The notes beneath the pieces are model-generated. The model searched no databases, had not been told where the DNA came from, and saw only the letters and a list, made by a program, of their open reading frames with translations. DNA of 64,000 nucleotides from Hymenobacter negativus (GTDB taxonomy: Bacteria > Bacteroidota > Bacteroidia > Cytophagales > Hymenobacteraceae), in assembly GCF_017571495.1 (NCBI RefSeq), contig NZ_JAGETZ010000017.1, positions 62,001-126,000 of the forward strand. Direction: 5' to 3'. The translations under genes were made by a program, and so were the position numbers. The stretch's first letter is position 1; the number at the start of each line of letters is the position of its first letter. Positions 42,636-52,300 of the stretch are shown in pieces.

Positions 42636-44525
42636 ATGAATATTCGGGCGTTTCTGCGGACCTTGCCGGTTTGTGTGTCGTGGCTTATTATGTGTTTGTC
42701 AGTAAGAATAACATTGTTGTTTGTTGGATTGCTACTTGGTCAGACGGCCTGGGCTCAGCCCACCGGAACGGGCCCAGTTCCTAGCGTTCCTGCATTACCC
42801 GATTCGTTGCGGGCGCAGCTGCGCCGCCCTGGCCAGCCCGACACCGCGCGGGTAATGGCATTGATTGGCCTCAGCACCTTCTACATATCAACTGACCTGG
42901 ACAGCGCCCGCCGATACAGTGGACTGGCCCTGGCCTTGGCCCGCCGGCGGCGGTTTGGCAGGGGCGAAGTGCAGGCCCTCAACAACCTGGCGGCAACCTA
43001 CTACTACAGTTCCGACTACCCCGCCGCACAACGCACCTTTGAGGCCGAACTACGGGTGGCGCAGCGAATGCACGACCTGCGAAATCTCGGCCATGCCTAC
43101 CTGGGCCTGGGCAACGTGGCAACGGCCTTGCAAAACGACTCGCTGGCCCGCACCTATTTTACCCAGGCGCAACGGGCCTACGCGGCCTGCCGGCCCCGCA
43201 ACGTGCGCGGCGAGCTGCTGGTGCTACATAACCTGGCCAACGGTTATCTGGCCGACGATGCCAGTGCCCGGCAGCTCCGGCAGGCGCGAGCTCTGGTAAA
43301 GCAGGGCCTGGCTCTGCTACCCCAGCCCGATTCGCCCTTGCTCACCAAGCTTCAGCTCCAGCTGGGCACCATTCAGATGCTGGAACACCAGCCCGATTCG
43401 GCTACTGCTACCTGGCTGCGCGCCCTGCGGGTGAGCCACGCCCAGGCCGATTTTCAGACCGAAGGAGAAGCCTGGCTGCACTTGGCCGACCTCGCCCAGC
43501 GGGAGCGACAGCCGCAGCTGGCCCTCGACCGGGTGCGGCAAGCCACCACCTTGTTTCGGCGGCTAGGCGATGATGCCTCGGTGGCGCAGGGCCTGGACAT
43601 GACTGCCGCGCTACTGGCTACCCTGCATCGGCCCGAGGCCTACGACACCCTGCGCCGCTACACCGCCCTGCGCGATACCCTCCTCAACCGCGAGCGCCTC
43701 GACGCCGTGGCCACGGCCCAGGCCCGCTTTCAGCAAACTGAGCAGCAGGCCCGCATCCGGGCCCTGGAGCAGGAGCGCCGCATCGCGGAGCTGGAGGAAA
43801 GCCAGCGCACCGTGCGCACCCGGGTGCTGCTGGGTGGGGTAGGAGTGGGGGCGTTGTTGCTGACCGGGGCCGGAATAGGGGCCTACCGCCGGCGCCAGCA
43901 GCGCCGCGAAGCCGCTCTGCGCAACCAACTGGCCGCCGACCTGCACGACGACGTGGGTACCCTGCTCAGCCAGATTGCCCTGCAAACCGACCTGCTTCAG
44001 GAGGGCCTGGCCCCCGCCCACGAGCAGCCTGCGCTCTGGGCCGGGGTGGCCGACAACAGCCGCATGGCCGTGCGCCAGCTCAACGATGTAGTGTGGAACC
44101 TGGATGCCCACAACGATACCGTACCGAACCTGCTCGACCGCCTGCGCGACTACTCCCACGAGGTGCTGGTGCCCGCCGGCCGCGACGTGCGCTTCGTGGT
44201 GGATGCGCCCTCAGAAAACCCTAGTCTGCCCGCGCCGGTGCGTCGCCACCTCTACTTCATCTACAAGGAAGCGCTGCACAACATCCTGAAATATGCCCCG
44301 GTGCCGGCCACCGTGACCGTGAGCCTGCACCGCCAGGGCCACCTTCTGGTACTGGAAATCGTGAATGACGGCCCCGTGCTCCGTACTTCGGCCACCCCGG
44401 GGCGCAGCTCTGGTCATGGCCTGCGCAACATTCGGACGCGGGCCCAGGCCATGGGCGGCAATGCCACGGCCGCCGCGCTGCCAACCGGTGGCTTTGCCGT
44501 GCGAGTAGAAGTGCCCGTGGGGTGA
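42636..44525 (+). CDS. TPR-containing sensor histidine kinase (LytS/NarX-like)
   Basis: Membrane sensor kinase of 629 residues. An N-terminal export or anchor segment (about 1-42) leads to a periplasmic TPR region (about 60-340, e.g. ALNNLAATYYYSSDYPAAQR). A coiled-coil (about 350-395) is followed by one membrane segment (about 396-415, LLGGVGVGALLLTGAGIGAY). The HisKA_3 dimerisation domain has the phosphoacceptor H437 in ADLHDDVGTLLSQ. The HATPase domain has an N-box (YFIYKEALHNILKYA) and a G-box (GRSSGHGLRNIRTR). This is the layout of NarL-partner kinases in Bacteroidota. The adjacent gene at 44664 encodes the matching LuxR-type regulator. The signal sensed is unknown. Confidence 0.92.
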   Translation: MNIRAFLRTLPVCVSWLIMCLSVRITLLFVGLLLGQTAWAQPTGTGPVPSVPALPDSLRAQLRRPGQPDTARVMALIGLSTFYISTDLDSARRYSGLALALARRRRFGRGEVQALNNLAATYYYSSDYPAAQRTFEAELRVAQRMHDLRNLGHAYLGLGNVATALQNDSLARTYFTQAQRAYAACRPRNVRGELLVLHNLANGYLADDASARQLRQARALVKQGLALLPQPDSPLLTKLQLQLGTIQMLEHQPDSATATWLRALRVSHAQADFQTEGEAWLHLADLAQRERQPQLALDRVRQATTLFRRLGDDASVAQGLDMTAALLATLHRPEAYDTLRRYTALRDTLLNRERLDAVATAQARFQQTEQQARIRALEQERRIAELEESQRTVRTRVLLGGVGVGALLLTGAGIGAYRRRQQRREAALRNQLAADLHDDVGTLLSQIALQTDLLQEGLAPAHEQPALWAGVADNSRMAVRQLNDVVWNLDAHNDTVPNLLDRLRDYSHEVLVPAGRDVRFVVDAPSENPSLPAPVRRHLYFIYKEALHNILKYAPVPATVTVSLHRQGHLLVLEIVNDGPVLRTSATPGRSSGHGLRNIRTRAQAMGGNATAAALPTGGFAVRVEVPVG

Positions 44526-44527
44526 CG

Positions 44528-44590
44528 ACAGCCGTATGGTGCAAGTAGCCCGCGCTCCGTGCTTTGGGGTACTTGTACCACACGGCTGTT
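44528..44590. repeat. Hairpin between the kinase and the regulator
   Basis: ACAGCCGTATGGTGCAAGTA pairs, with small bulges, with TACTTGTACCACACGGCTGT, followed by TTTC. The stem starts just after the kinase stop. It may be a weak terminator, making the regulator separately transcribed from its own -7 box at 44652. Confidence 0.6.
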
Positions 44591-44651
44591 TCGCCTCAAA
44601 AAACTTGTCTTGTCGCATCAAAATGCGCTATCGGTGCTTTTCCGGGGCCGG

Positions 44652-44659
44652 TAGTTTTG
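44652..44659 (+). promoter_or_regulatory. -7 box (TAGTTTTG) four bases before the regulator ATG
   Basis: TAGTTTTG matches TAnnTTTG exactly and ends at 44659; the ATG is at 44664. Initiation about five to seven bases downstream of the box would put the transcript start on the start codon, so the mRNA may be leaderless. No -33 TTG is obvious. Confidence 0.5.
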
Positions 44660-44663
44660 CCTT

Positions 44664-45299
44664 ATGCAGAGCACCATTCCCCTTGCCATCATTGAAGACC
44701 AGCCGACCATTCGGCAAACCTATGCCACTTACCTCTGCGCGCAGCCCGAATTTGACTGCGTGCTGGTAGCGGGCTCGGTGGAAGAGTTTCTGGCTGAGCT
44801 GCCAAGCACCCGTCGCCAACCCCGCCTCATTCTTTCCGACATCGGCCTGCCCGGCCTGACGGGCATTGAGGGACTGCCGCGCATCAAACGAGTGTTGCCC
44901 CAGGCCGAAGTCGTTCTCATCACCGTTTACAACGACGCCGAACGGCTATTTCAGGCCCTGTGCGCCGGAGCGGTGGGCTACCTTTTGAAAACCACCCTAC
45001 TGCGCGACGTGAAAGCCAGCCTGCTGGAAGTAATGGAAGGTGGCTCGCCGATGTCGCCGGCCATTGCGCGGCACGTGGTGCGCCACTTCCAGCCCGTGCC
45101 GTCCCTGACGCAGGTGCTCACGGCCCGCGAGATGCAGCTAGTGCAGGCCATCGAAGAAGGCTTGAGCTACCGCCTGGTAGGCGAGCGCATGGGCATCACC
45201 CTCAACACCGTGCGCACCTTCATCCGGCGCATCTATGATAAGCTGGAAGTCACCTCCAAAGCCGAGATGCTGGCCCGCCACCGCGCCGGCCGCAGCTGA
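44664..45299 (+). CDS. NarL/LuxR-family response regulator
   Basis: Transcription regulator of 211 residues. The receiver domain (about 5-125) has acidic residues IIEDQPT at the start, phospho-acceptor D59 in LILSDIGLPG, a Thr in LITVYN and K in GYLLKTT. The C-terminal LuxR helix-turn-helix (about 150-205) has LTAREMQLVQAIEEGLSYRL and MGITLNTVRTFIRRIYDKL. Paired by position with the histidine kinase immediately upstream, 138 bases apart. Its targets are not visible. It is followed by a dispersed palindrome and the azoreductase remnant. Confidence 0.94.
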   Translation: MQSTIPLAIIEDQPTIRQTYATYLCAQPEFDCVLVAGSVEEFLAELPSTRRQPRLILSDIGLPGLTGIEGLPRIKRVLPQAEVVLITVYNDAERLFQALCAGAVGYLLKTTLLRDVKASLLEVMEGGSPMSPAIARHVVRHFQPVPSLTQVLTAREMQLVQAIEEGLSYRLVGERMGITLNTVRTFIRRIYDKLEVTSKAEMLARHRAGRS

Positions 45300-45334
45300 A
45301 AAGCCCTGCAGTTGCTCTCCGGGCAACGACAACT

Positions 45335-45359
45335 GGTTCGACAGCGGAACCGTCGGACC
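45335..45359. repeat. Dispersed palindrome GGTTCGACAGC..GTCGGACC, copy 1
   Basis: GGTTCGACAGCGGAACCGTC followed by GGACC forms an imperfect palindrome. Relatives lie at 56679-56706, 56770-56798 and 59709-59731. This copy sits exactly where the 5' end of the azoreductase remnant is cut off. Confidence 0.65.
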
Positions 45360-45367
45360 GTTCCGTA

Positions 45368-45745
45368 AGTCAAACGGATGAGGCCATCGCGCAGCTAATG
45401 GCGGCCGATGTCCTCGTCATTGGGGTACCGTTCTACAACTTCACTATCCCATCTTCGCTCAAGTCGTGGCTCGACCACCTCACGCGGGCGGGTATCACGT
45501 CCCGCTACACTCCTACCGGCCCGGAGGGGCTGATAACGGGCAAAAAGGTATACTTGGCGGTGGCAAGCGGTGGCATCTAATCCGAAGGCCCGCAGTAGTC
45601 CGCCGATTTTGCCACGCCCTACCTGCGCTGGATGTTGGGATTCCTGGGCCTCAGGGATGTCACTGTAGCCCGGGCCGAAGGAGTCAAACTGCCGGATTTT
45701 CAGCCCACCGCCTTGCAAAAAGGTATCGATAGCATAGCCGTATAA
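45368..45745 (+). pseudogene. FMN-dependent NADH-azoreductase remnant
   Basis: One continuous frame shows strong similarity to AzoR: AADVLVIGVPFYNFTIPSSL, SWLDHLTRAGITSRYTPTGP, EGLITGKKVYLAVASGG, then ADFATPYLRWMLGFLGLRDV and a final IDSIAV. Two in-frame stops break it, TAA at 45578 (where family members have a Tyr-, His- or similar codon after GGI/V) and TAG at 45596. The N-terminal quarter with the FMN-binding start (SSxxxxxS) is missing, replaced by the palindromic repeat at 45335-45359. A functional enzyme would be about 200 residues. The longest intact piece has 60 codons (from 45398). Dead gene, fairly recent judging by how well the rest is kept. Confidence 0.88.
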
Positions 45746-46374
45746 AACAGAACGGCAGCGACCAGTCCCGGCAATAGCTCTCCCTGGCGGGGCGGACGTT
45801 TTGCAGCGAACTGCTGTCTGGAAAGACCTTCCAACGCAACCGAAGCAAGGCGTAAGTGGCAACTTGTTAGTGGTGCATACTTGTCTAAGGCCTGCGTCTG
45901 TGGTGGAGCAGAGCGTCGGCAGCACGAGCATTGCCCTAAAAGGGGCGGGCCAGTTGGCTCGCCCTTTTTGCTGGTTACTACATTCTGCGCACAGCTAGCA
46001 GGTTGGGGCAAAATGGCCATCGCGGACAGCCCACCCAATCGGCAGCCTTTGCCAGAGATATTTAGTAGAATAGTATAATAAAATGTTTTATCTGTACTCT
46101 TGTTATTTGCTCAAGTATAAGCTGGCTTATCTGTTGATATAATGGGTTTTTACCTGGCAGTAGGGCAGGGGGTAGCTCTGAAAAACAACATGTTTATGTC
46201 ATACCGCAGCTTTGTTCTACGGTTGACCTTTGCGCTAGCATGCAGCCGGTCCAAATGACTTCTATTGGGACTTGTAGGCTGGTGTGTCGCCTCGGTTGCC
46301 GTTGGAGGTCTGCTTGACCTGAAAATCGCACCAGGAAGCCTATTTCCATAGCAATACTAACCCCGTTCAATTTG
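45746..46374. other. Long intergenic region ahead of the 3317-residue protein
   Basis: About 630 bases. The second half is AT-rich (46060-46140). A block at 46180-46235 is conserved upstream of the related pseudogene (listed separately). Short frames in 45800-46000 show no family signature and are not called. Confidence 0.45.
46180..46235 (+). promoter_or_regulatory. Conserved upstream block, copy 1
   Basis: GAAAAACAACATGTT(T)ATGT continues as CATACCGC(A)GC and ends with GACCTTTG. The block at 56569-56626 upstream of the related pseudogene is almost identical over about 55 bases. GACCTTTG resembles the -7 box TAnnTTTG except at the first two positions. Probably the shared promoter region of the family, about 140-190 bases before the start codon here. 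Confidence 0.6.
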
Positions 46375-49300
46375 ATGAAACACTTTTACCCGATTGCCCA
46401 CCAAGGCACCACCAGTCGTGCTGGCTCATACATGGCGGCCCGCGTGGGCGGGCCCGTATCCTTTATATTTCAGTTGCTGCTGGTGTTGCTGCTGGCCGCC
46501 GGTGCGGCCCACGCTACCAACCCCGTGCTCACCATTCAGGGCACAGGCAATGGCGGTGGCGACGTGACAGCCTTTGTCGACCAGGTGCAGATTGTGCAGG
46601 TATCGAATAGCGCCGTGATTGGCAGCGCCATAGCCAACGCCGGCTTTGAAGCACCTACCGTGGGCGCCGGCAACTATCAGTATAACCCAACTGGCGGAAC
46701 CTGGGTGTTCAACGGGGAGTCGGGCCTCAGCCAAGCAGGCGGTGGTTTTAGCCCCCCTACGCCCCTCGAAGGGTTTCAGGTGGCCTTTATGCAGCGCACG
46801 TCAACTATTCAGCAGACTTTGGTGCTGGGCACCGGCACCTACCAGGTGAAGTTTTTAACCACCCAGCGCACCAACTGCTGCGGTGCCCCTTACAACCAGC
46901 AACTCAACGTGTACATTGACGGTATACTGGTAGGCAGTATTACGCCGCCCAGCAACAACACCTACACGCAGTTTACGTCGGCTTCGTTTACGGTGGACCC
47001 GCCGGCTGTAACCAGCCTTTCGCCCACGCGTAATAGCAAGGTAGCTGCGGCGAACAGCAACGTGTTAATCGGCTTTTCGCAGAGTATTGACAACACCACG
47101 GCTGGTAATATCAAGGTGTACTCGGGGCAGGCTGGGGGTAGGAAGTCCGGCAGCTACAGCACCAGCGGTGGCACTGTCACCTTCAACCCAATCACCGACT
47201 TCAAAGCAGGCGAAACGGTATTTACCACCATTCCAACTGCGGTAGCCAGCACTGGCGGAGCCACTACGACCAACAAGCAGGTGTACCAGTTTACGACCGC
47301 CGTAAGCGGCACGGGACGGGGCAACTTTCTGCCCGGCAGCACCATCGCCGCGGGCGGTGGCGGCTACGAGGTAATCGCGGCTGACTTCAACGGGGACGGC
47401 ACGCTGGACCTGGCCGATACCGGCGGCGGCCTGACTATTCGCCTAGGTACGGGCGGCGGTAGCTACGGCGTCGGCACGGCCTACGCCAGCGCCGGCGGGG
47501 GCTTCTCGCTCACGGCCGGCGACCTCGACAGCGATGGCGACCTCGACCTGGTGGTGCCTACCAGCGGTGGCTCCATCTCGGTAATGCGTAACAACGGCAG
47601 CGGCGTCTTCACCGCTCTGACGGCGGCGAATAGCAGTGGCAACGACCCACGCAAAGCCGCTCTGGGCGACCTCGACGCCGATGGTGACCTCGACCTAGTA
47701 GTGCCCGTTTCGAGCGGCGGCGGAGCAGTGGGCATATATTTCAACAACGGCAGCGGTAGCTTCACCGCCCCGACCACTTACACGGGCTCGGTTAACTCGA
47801 CCTACGTGGTGCTCGGCGATGTAGACAACGACGGCGACCTCGATTATGCCGTGGCCGACTACACCAACTCCGTTGTGGTGGTGCGGCTCAACAATGGCAG
47901 CGGCGTTTTCTCGGGCGGCTCGAGCGCGGCCGTTGGGGCTAACCCCAATGGCTTGGCCTTGGCTGATGTGAACAACGACGGTGCTCTGGATATGGTGACG
48001 GCCAACGAGGGTGTGGCATCGGTATCGGTACGCTTGAACAACAACAATGGCACAGGCAGCTTCGGGGGCAACAGCACCTACACCGTGCCTACTACTGCCT
48101 CGGGCTTGGCTGTGGGCGACGTAGACGCCGATGGCGACCTCGACCTGATGGCCGGCAGCCGCGGTGGCACTGGCTTCTACCTGTTATTGAACAGCGGCAG
48201 TGGCACTTTTGGCGCTGCCAGCAGCATCGCGGCAGCTAATGCCATGTTCTACCTGACCCTGGCCGACCTCGACAATGACGGCGACCTGGACCTGGCCGGA
48301 GCCGCCAATAATGGCAGTGCGCTATTCGTGCGACTGAACCAGCCTCCCGTTCCTACCATCGCGAGCTTCCTGCCAACGACCGGAGCCGCCGGCACCAGCG
48401 TGACGCTGACCGGTACCAACTTAACGGGCGCGACCGGTCTGAGCGTAAACGGCATTGCCGTGACGCCTACAGTGATAAACAACACCAGCCTAACCTTCGC
48501 AGTGCCGGCCGGGGCCAGCAATACGCAGAGCATTACGGTGACCACTCCCGGCGGCACCAGCGCGGCCAATACAACCTTTACAGTGCTGCTGAACGTGGCC
48601 AGCGCCAACCCGGCCGCCAACACCCGCACGGCGCCCCTGGCCAACTCGGCCACGGCCGTCACCTTTACCGAATCCGTAACGGCCGCTTCGGCAGTCAACC
48701 TGAAAGTCTTTTCGGCCCAGGCCGGCGGCCGCAAAGCTGGCACCGTGACGGTGGCTGGCAGCACAGCCAGCTTCGCGGCTACGGCCAGCACGACGGTTAC
48801 CTCCTTTAAGCCCGGCGAAACCGTGAGCGTAAGCGTGCCCGCTACCGTGCTCGGCGCGGGCGGGCTAGTGGCCGCGCCTTTCGTATACCAATTCACCACG
48901 GCCACCACGACTGGTGCCGGCACCTTCGCTGCTAAAACCGACTACGCCGCCGCTAACAGCTTCGGCGTGGCGCTGGGCGACCTCAATGCCGACGGCCTGC
49001 TCGATATGGTGACGACGAACTACGGCCCTATTGGCTCGGCCAACGGTACCAACGTGTGGGTGCTGCTGGGGACCGGGGCCGGCAGCTTTGGCTCGGCCAC
49101 GTCTTACACCTGCGGCACTGGCCCCGATGCCGTAGCCATCGGCGACGTAAACAACGACGGCAAACTCGACGTGGTGACAGGCAATTATAGCACCAGCAAC
49201 GTTTCGGTGCTGCTGGGCTCGGGCACTGGTACATTGGGAGCAGCCGCTAGCTTCACGGCCGGGACCAACGTCTACAACGTAGCCCTGGGCGACGTGAACG

Positions 49301-52300
49301 GCGACGCCAACCTCGACATTGTGACGGCTAATGGCGGCAGTAGCAACGTATCGGTGCTGCTGGGTAACGGCGCGGGCAGCTTCGGCGTCAGAACTGACTT
49401 CACCACCGGCACCTTCCCCATCGGCTTGGCCCTGGGCGACGTAAACGGTGATGGCAAGCTCGACATCGCCACTGCCAACAATAGTGGCAATAATGCCTCG
49501 GTGCTGCTGGGTACCGGCACCGGCAGCTTCGGCACTAAAACCGACTACACTACTGGTGTTAACGCCAACTGTGTGGCGCTGGGCGACCTGAACGCCGATG
49601 GCAAGCTGGATATGGTGGTGGGCAACAGCAACCCCAATATGGCCTCGGTGCTGTTGGGCTCGGGTACTGGCACCTTTGGGGCCGTTACCAACTTTACCAT
49701 CGGCAGCAACGTGCGCAACCTTGCCCTGGGCGATGTAAACGGCGACGGTGTTTTTGACATCGTGACGGCCAACTACGGCGCGTCTTCGGCCTCGGTGCTG
49801 CTGGGTACCGGCACCGGCAGCTTCGGCGCTACAACCGACTACACTACCGGAAGCAACTCCACTGGCGTGGTGCTGGGCGACGTGAACAACGACGGCCGCC
49901 TCGATATTGCCACTGGCAACAACGGCGGCAACAATGCCTCAGTGCTGCTGGGCATGCCCTTCGCGCCCACCATCAGCAGCTTCGCGCCCAACCCGGCCCT
50001 GCAGGGCCAGGCCGTAACCGTAACCGGCGCCAACCTGACCGGCATCACGGCCCTAACGGTAAACGGCGCCACCATAACCCTGGCCAGCATCGCGAACAAT
50101 ACCGGTACCAGCGCCACCTTCCGGGTACCGCTGACGGCCGCTACCGGCTTGGGCACCACCAGCCTGACCACCGCCGGCGGCACGGCTAGCAACGCTACCC
50201 TGAGCGTGAGCGCCGCCCTGACGCCGCCCGGCAACGCCCTGGCATTCGACGGTGCGGACGACTTCGTGGCCTTCGGCAGCACCCCGGCGGTGAACAACCT
50301 GGGCCCCGGCTCCTTCACGATGGAGGCCTGGGTGTACTACGACGGCGGCAGCGGGCCCGAGTCGATTATCCGCAAGGACGGCGACTACAACCTGTACCTC
50401 AACGGCAACACCCTGCACGCCGAAGTGTGGTCCGCCGGCACCGGCAGCAGCACCTGGCAGCGCACCGACGGCACGGCTACTTCGCTGCCCGCCAACCGCT
50501 GGGCGCACGTGGCAGCCGTATGGAACGGCAGCGCCATGCAACTGTATATAAACGGCGTGCCGGAAACCAGTACCTCCACTACCAGCAGCATAGCCGCCTC
50601 AGCCAACCTCACGCTAGGCAAGTCGCAGGTTTACACCAACCTGCTAAACGGCCGCCTCGACGAGGTACGCATCTACACTACCGCTCTGACCCAGGCCAAT
50701 ATTCAGGCCGACATGCGGAGCACGGCGGCCAGTGTGCCGGCCAGCCTGAAATTCTACGTGAACTTCGACCAGGGCACGAGCGGCGGTACCAACACCGGCC
50801 AGACCACGCTCTACGACCAGACCAGCACCGCCTACGCCGGCACGCTCACCAACTTCGCGTTGGCGGGCACTACGACTTCGAACTACCTGGAGAGCTACGC
50901 GCTGGTTGTGCCCACCGCCACAGCGGCCAGCATCATTGTCGGCACCAGCTTCACGGCCAACTGGACGGCTCCGGCCCTCGGCACCGTGGATAACGGCTAC
51001 CGGGTGGACGTGTCGACGAGCAGCACCTTTGCCTCGGTTATCAGTGGCTCGCCCTTCACGGTCGCCAGTGGCACTAGCTTGAGCATCACTGGTCTGACTA
51101 GCAACACGACCTATTACTACCGCGTGCGGGCCGACAAAACGTCGGTGACCAGCCAGGGCGGCAACTCTAACGTCATCAGCCTGACAACCCTGCCCGTTCC
51201 CACCATTACGGGCTTGAGCCCTACCAGTGGGGTAGTGGGCACCCCGGTGGTCATCACCGGTACGGGCTTCACCGGGGCTACGGCCTTGGCCTTCAACGGC
51301 ACGGCGGCTAGTGGCTTCACGGTGAACTCGGCCACCCAGATTACGGCTACCGTGGCGGCGGGCACCACTACGGGCACCGTTTCGGTAACTACGCCCGGCG
51401 GCACGGGCATCAGCACCGGCACCTTCACGGTGCTGCTGCCGCTGAACGTGACGGCCCTAAGCCCGGCCCGCAACGCCCGCGCGGCGGCCACTGGCACGGC
51501 CGTGGCCGTCACCTTCGACCAGGCCCCGACGGCGGCTTCGGCCGCCACCATCCGGGTGTTCTCTGGCCAGTACAAGGGCTTGCGCACGGCTACCACGGCC
51601 GTGAGCGGCAACACGGCCACCCTCACGCCCACCGGCGGCAATTTCCTGGCGGGCGAGTTGGTGAGCGTGACGATTCCGGCCACGGTGCAAAGCAGCGCCG
51701 GGGCCCCGACCAATAAGCAGGTGTACCAATTCACCACGGCTACCAGCGGCGCGGGCCGGGGCACCTTCGCGGGAGGCTCCGACCTGGTGATGGGCTCCCG
51801 GCCCTATAGCGTGGCTACCGGCGACCTCGACGGTGACGGCGACCTGGACTTGGCCGTGGCCAACTATAGCTCCAGTAATATCAGCATCAGTCTGAATACT
51901 GGCAATGGTACCTTCAATGCCCCAACCACCGTAGCGGGGTCTAATAACCCGTACAGCGTGAAGCTGGGCGACATCGACAGCGACGGCGACCTGGATATGC
52001 TGGTAGCCAACGTGAACAGTAGCGTGATAAGTGTGCGCCTAAACCAGGGCAACGGCACCTTCGTGAACGGTACCGACCTGACCACCGCGTGCCAGGAAAT
52101 AGTGTTGGGCGACGTGGACGGCGACGGCGACCTCGACCTGCTGGGGGCTACTTTCGGCAAGATTATCGTGCGTTTCAACAACGGCAGCGGCTTGTTTACC
52201 ACCAATGCCGACATCACCTTGGCCAGCACCGCCACCTACGGATTGGCCTTGGGCGACATTGACGGCGACGGTGACCTGGACTTTGTGGCGACCAACGGTG

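Noticed and set aside
45801..45998. Small frame of 65 codons upstream of the giant gene
   Set aside because: No family signature, no ribosome-binding site, and a competing frame on the other strand. Treated as chance.
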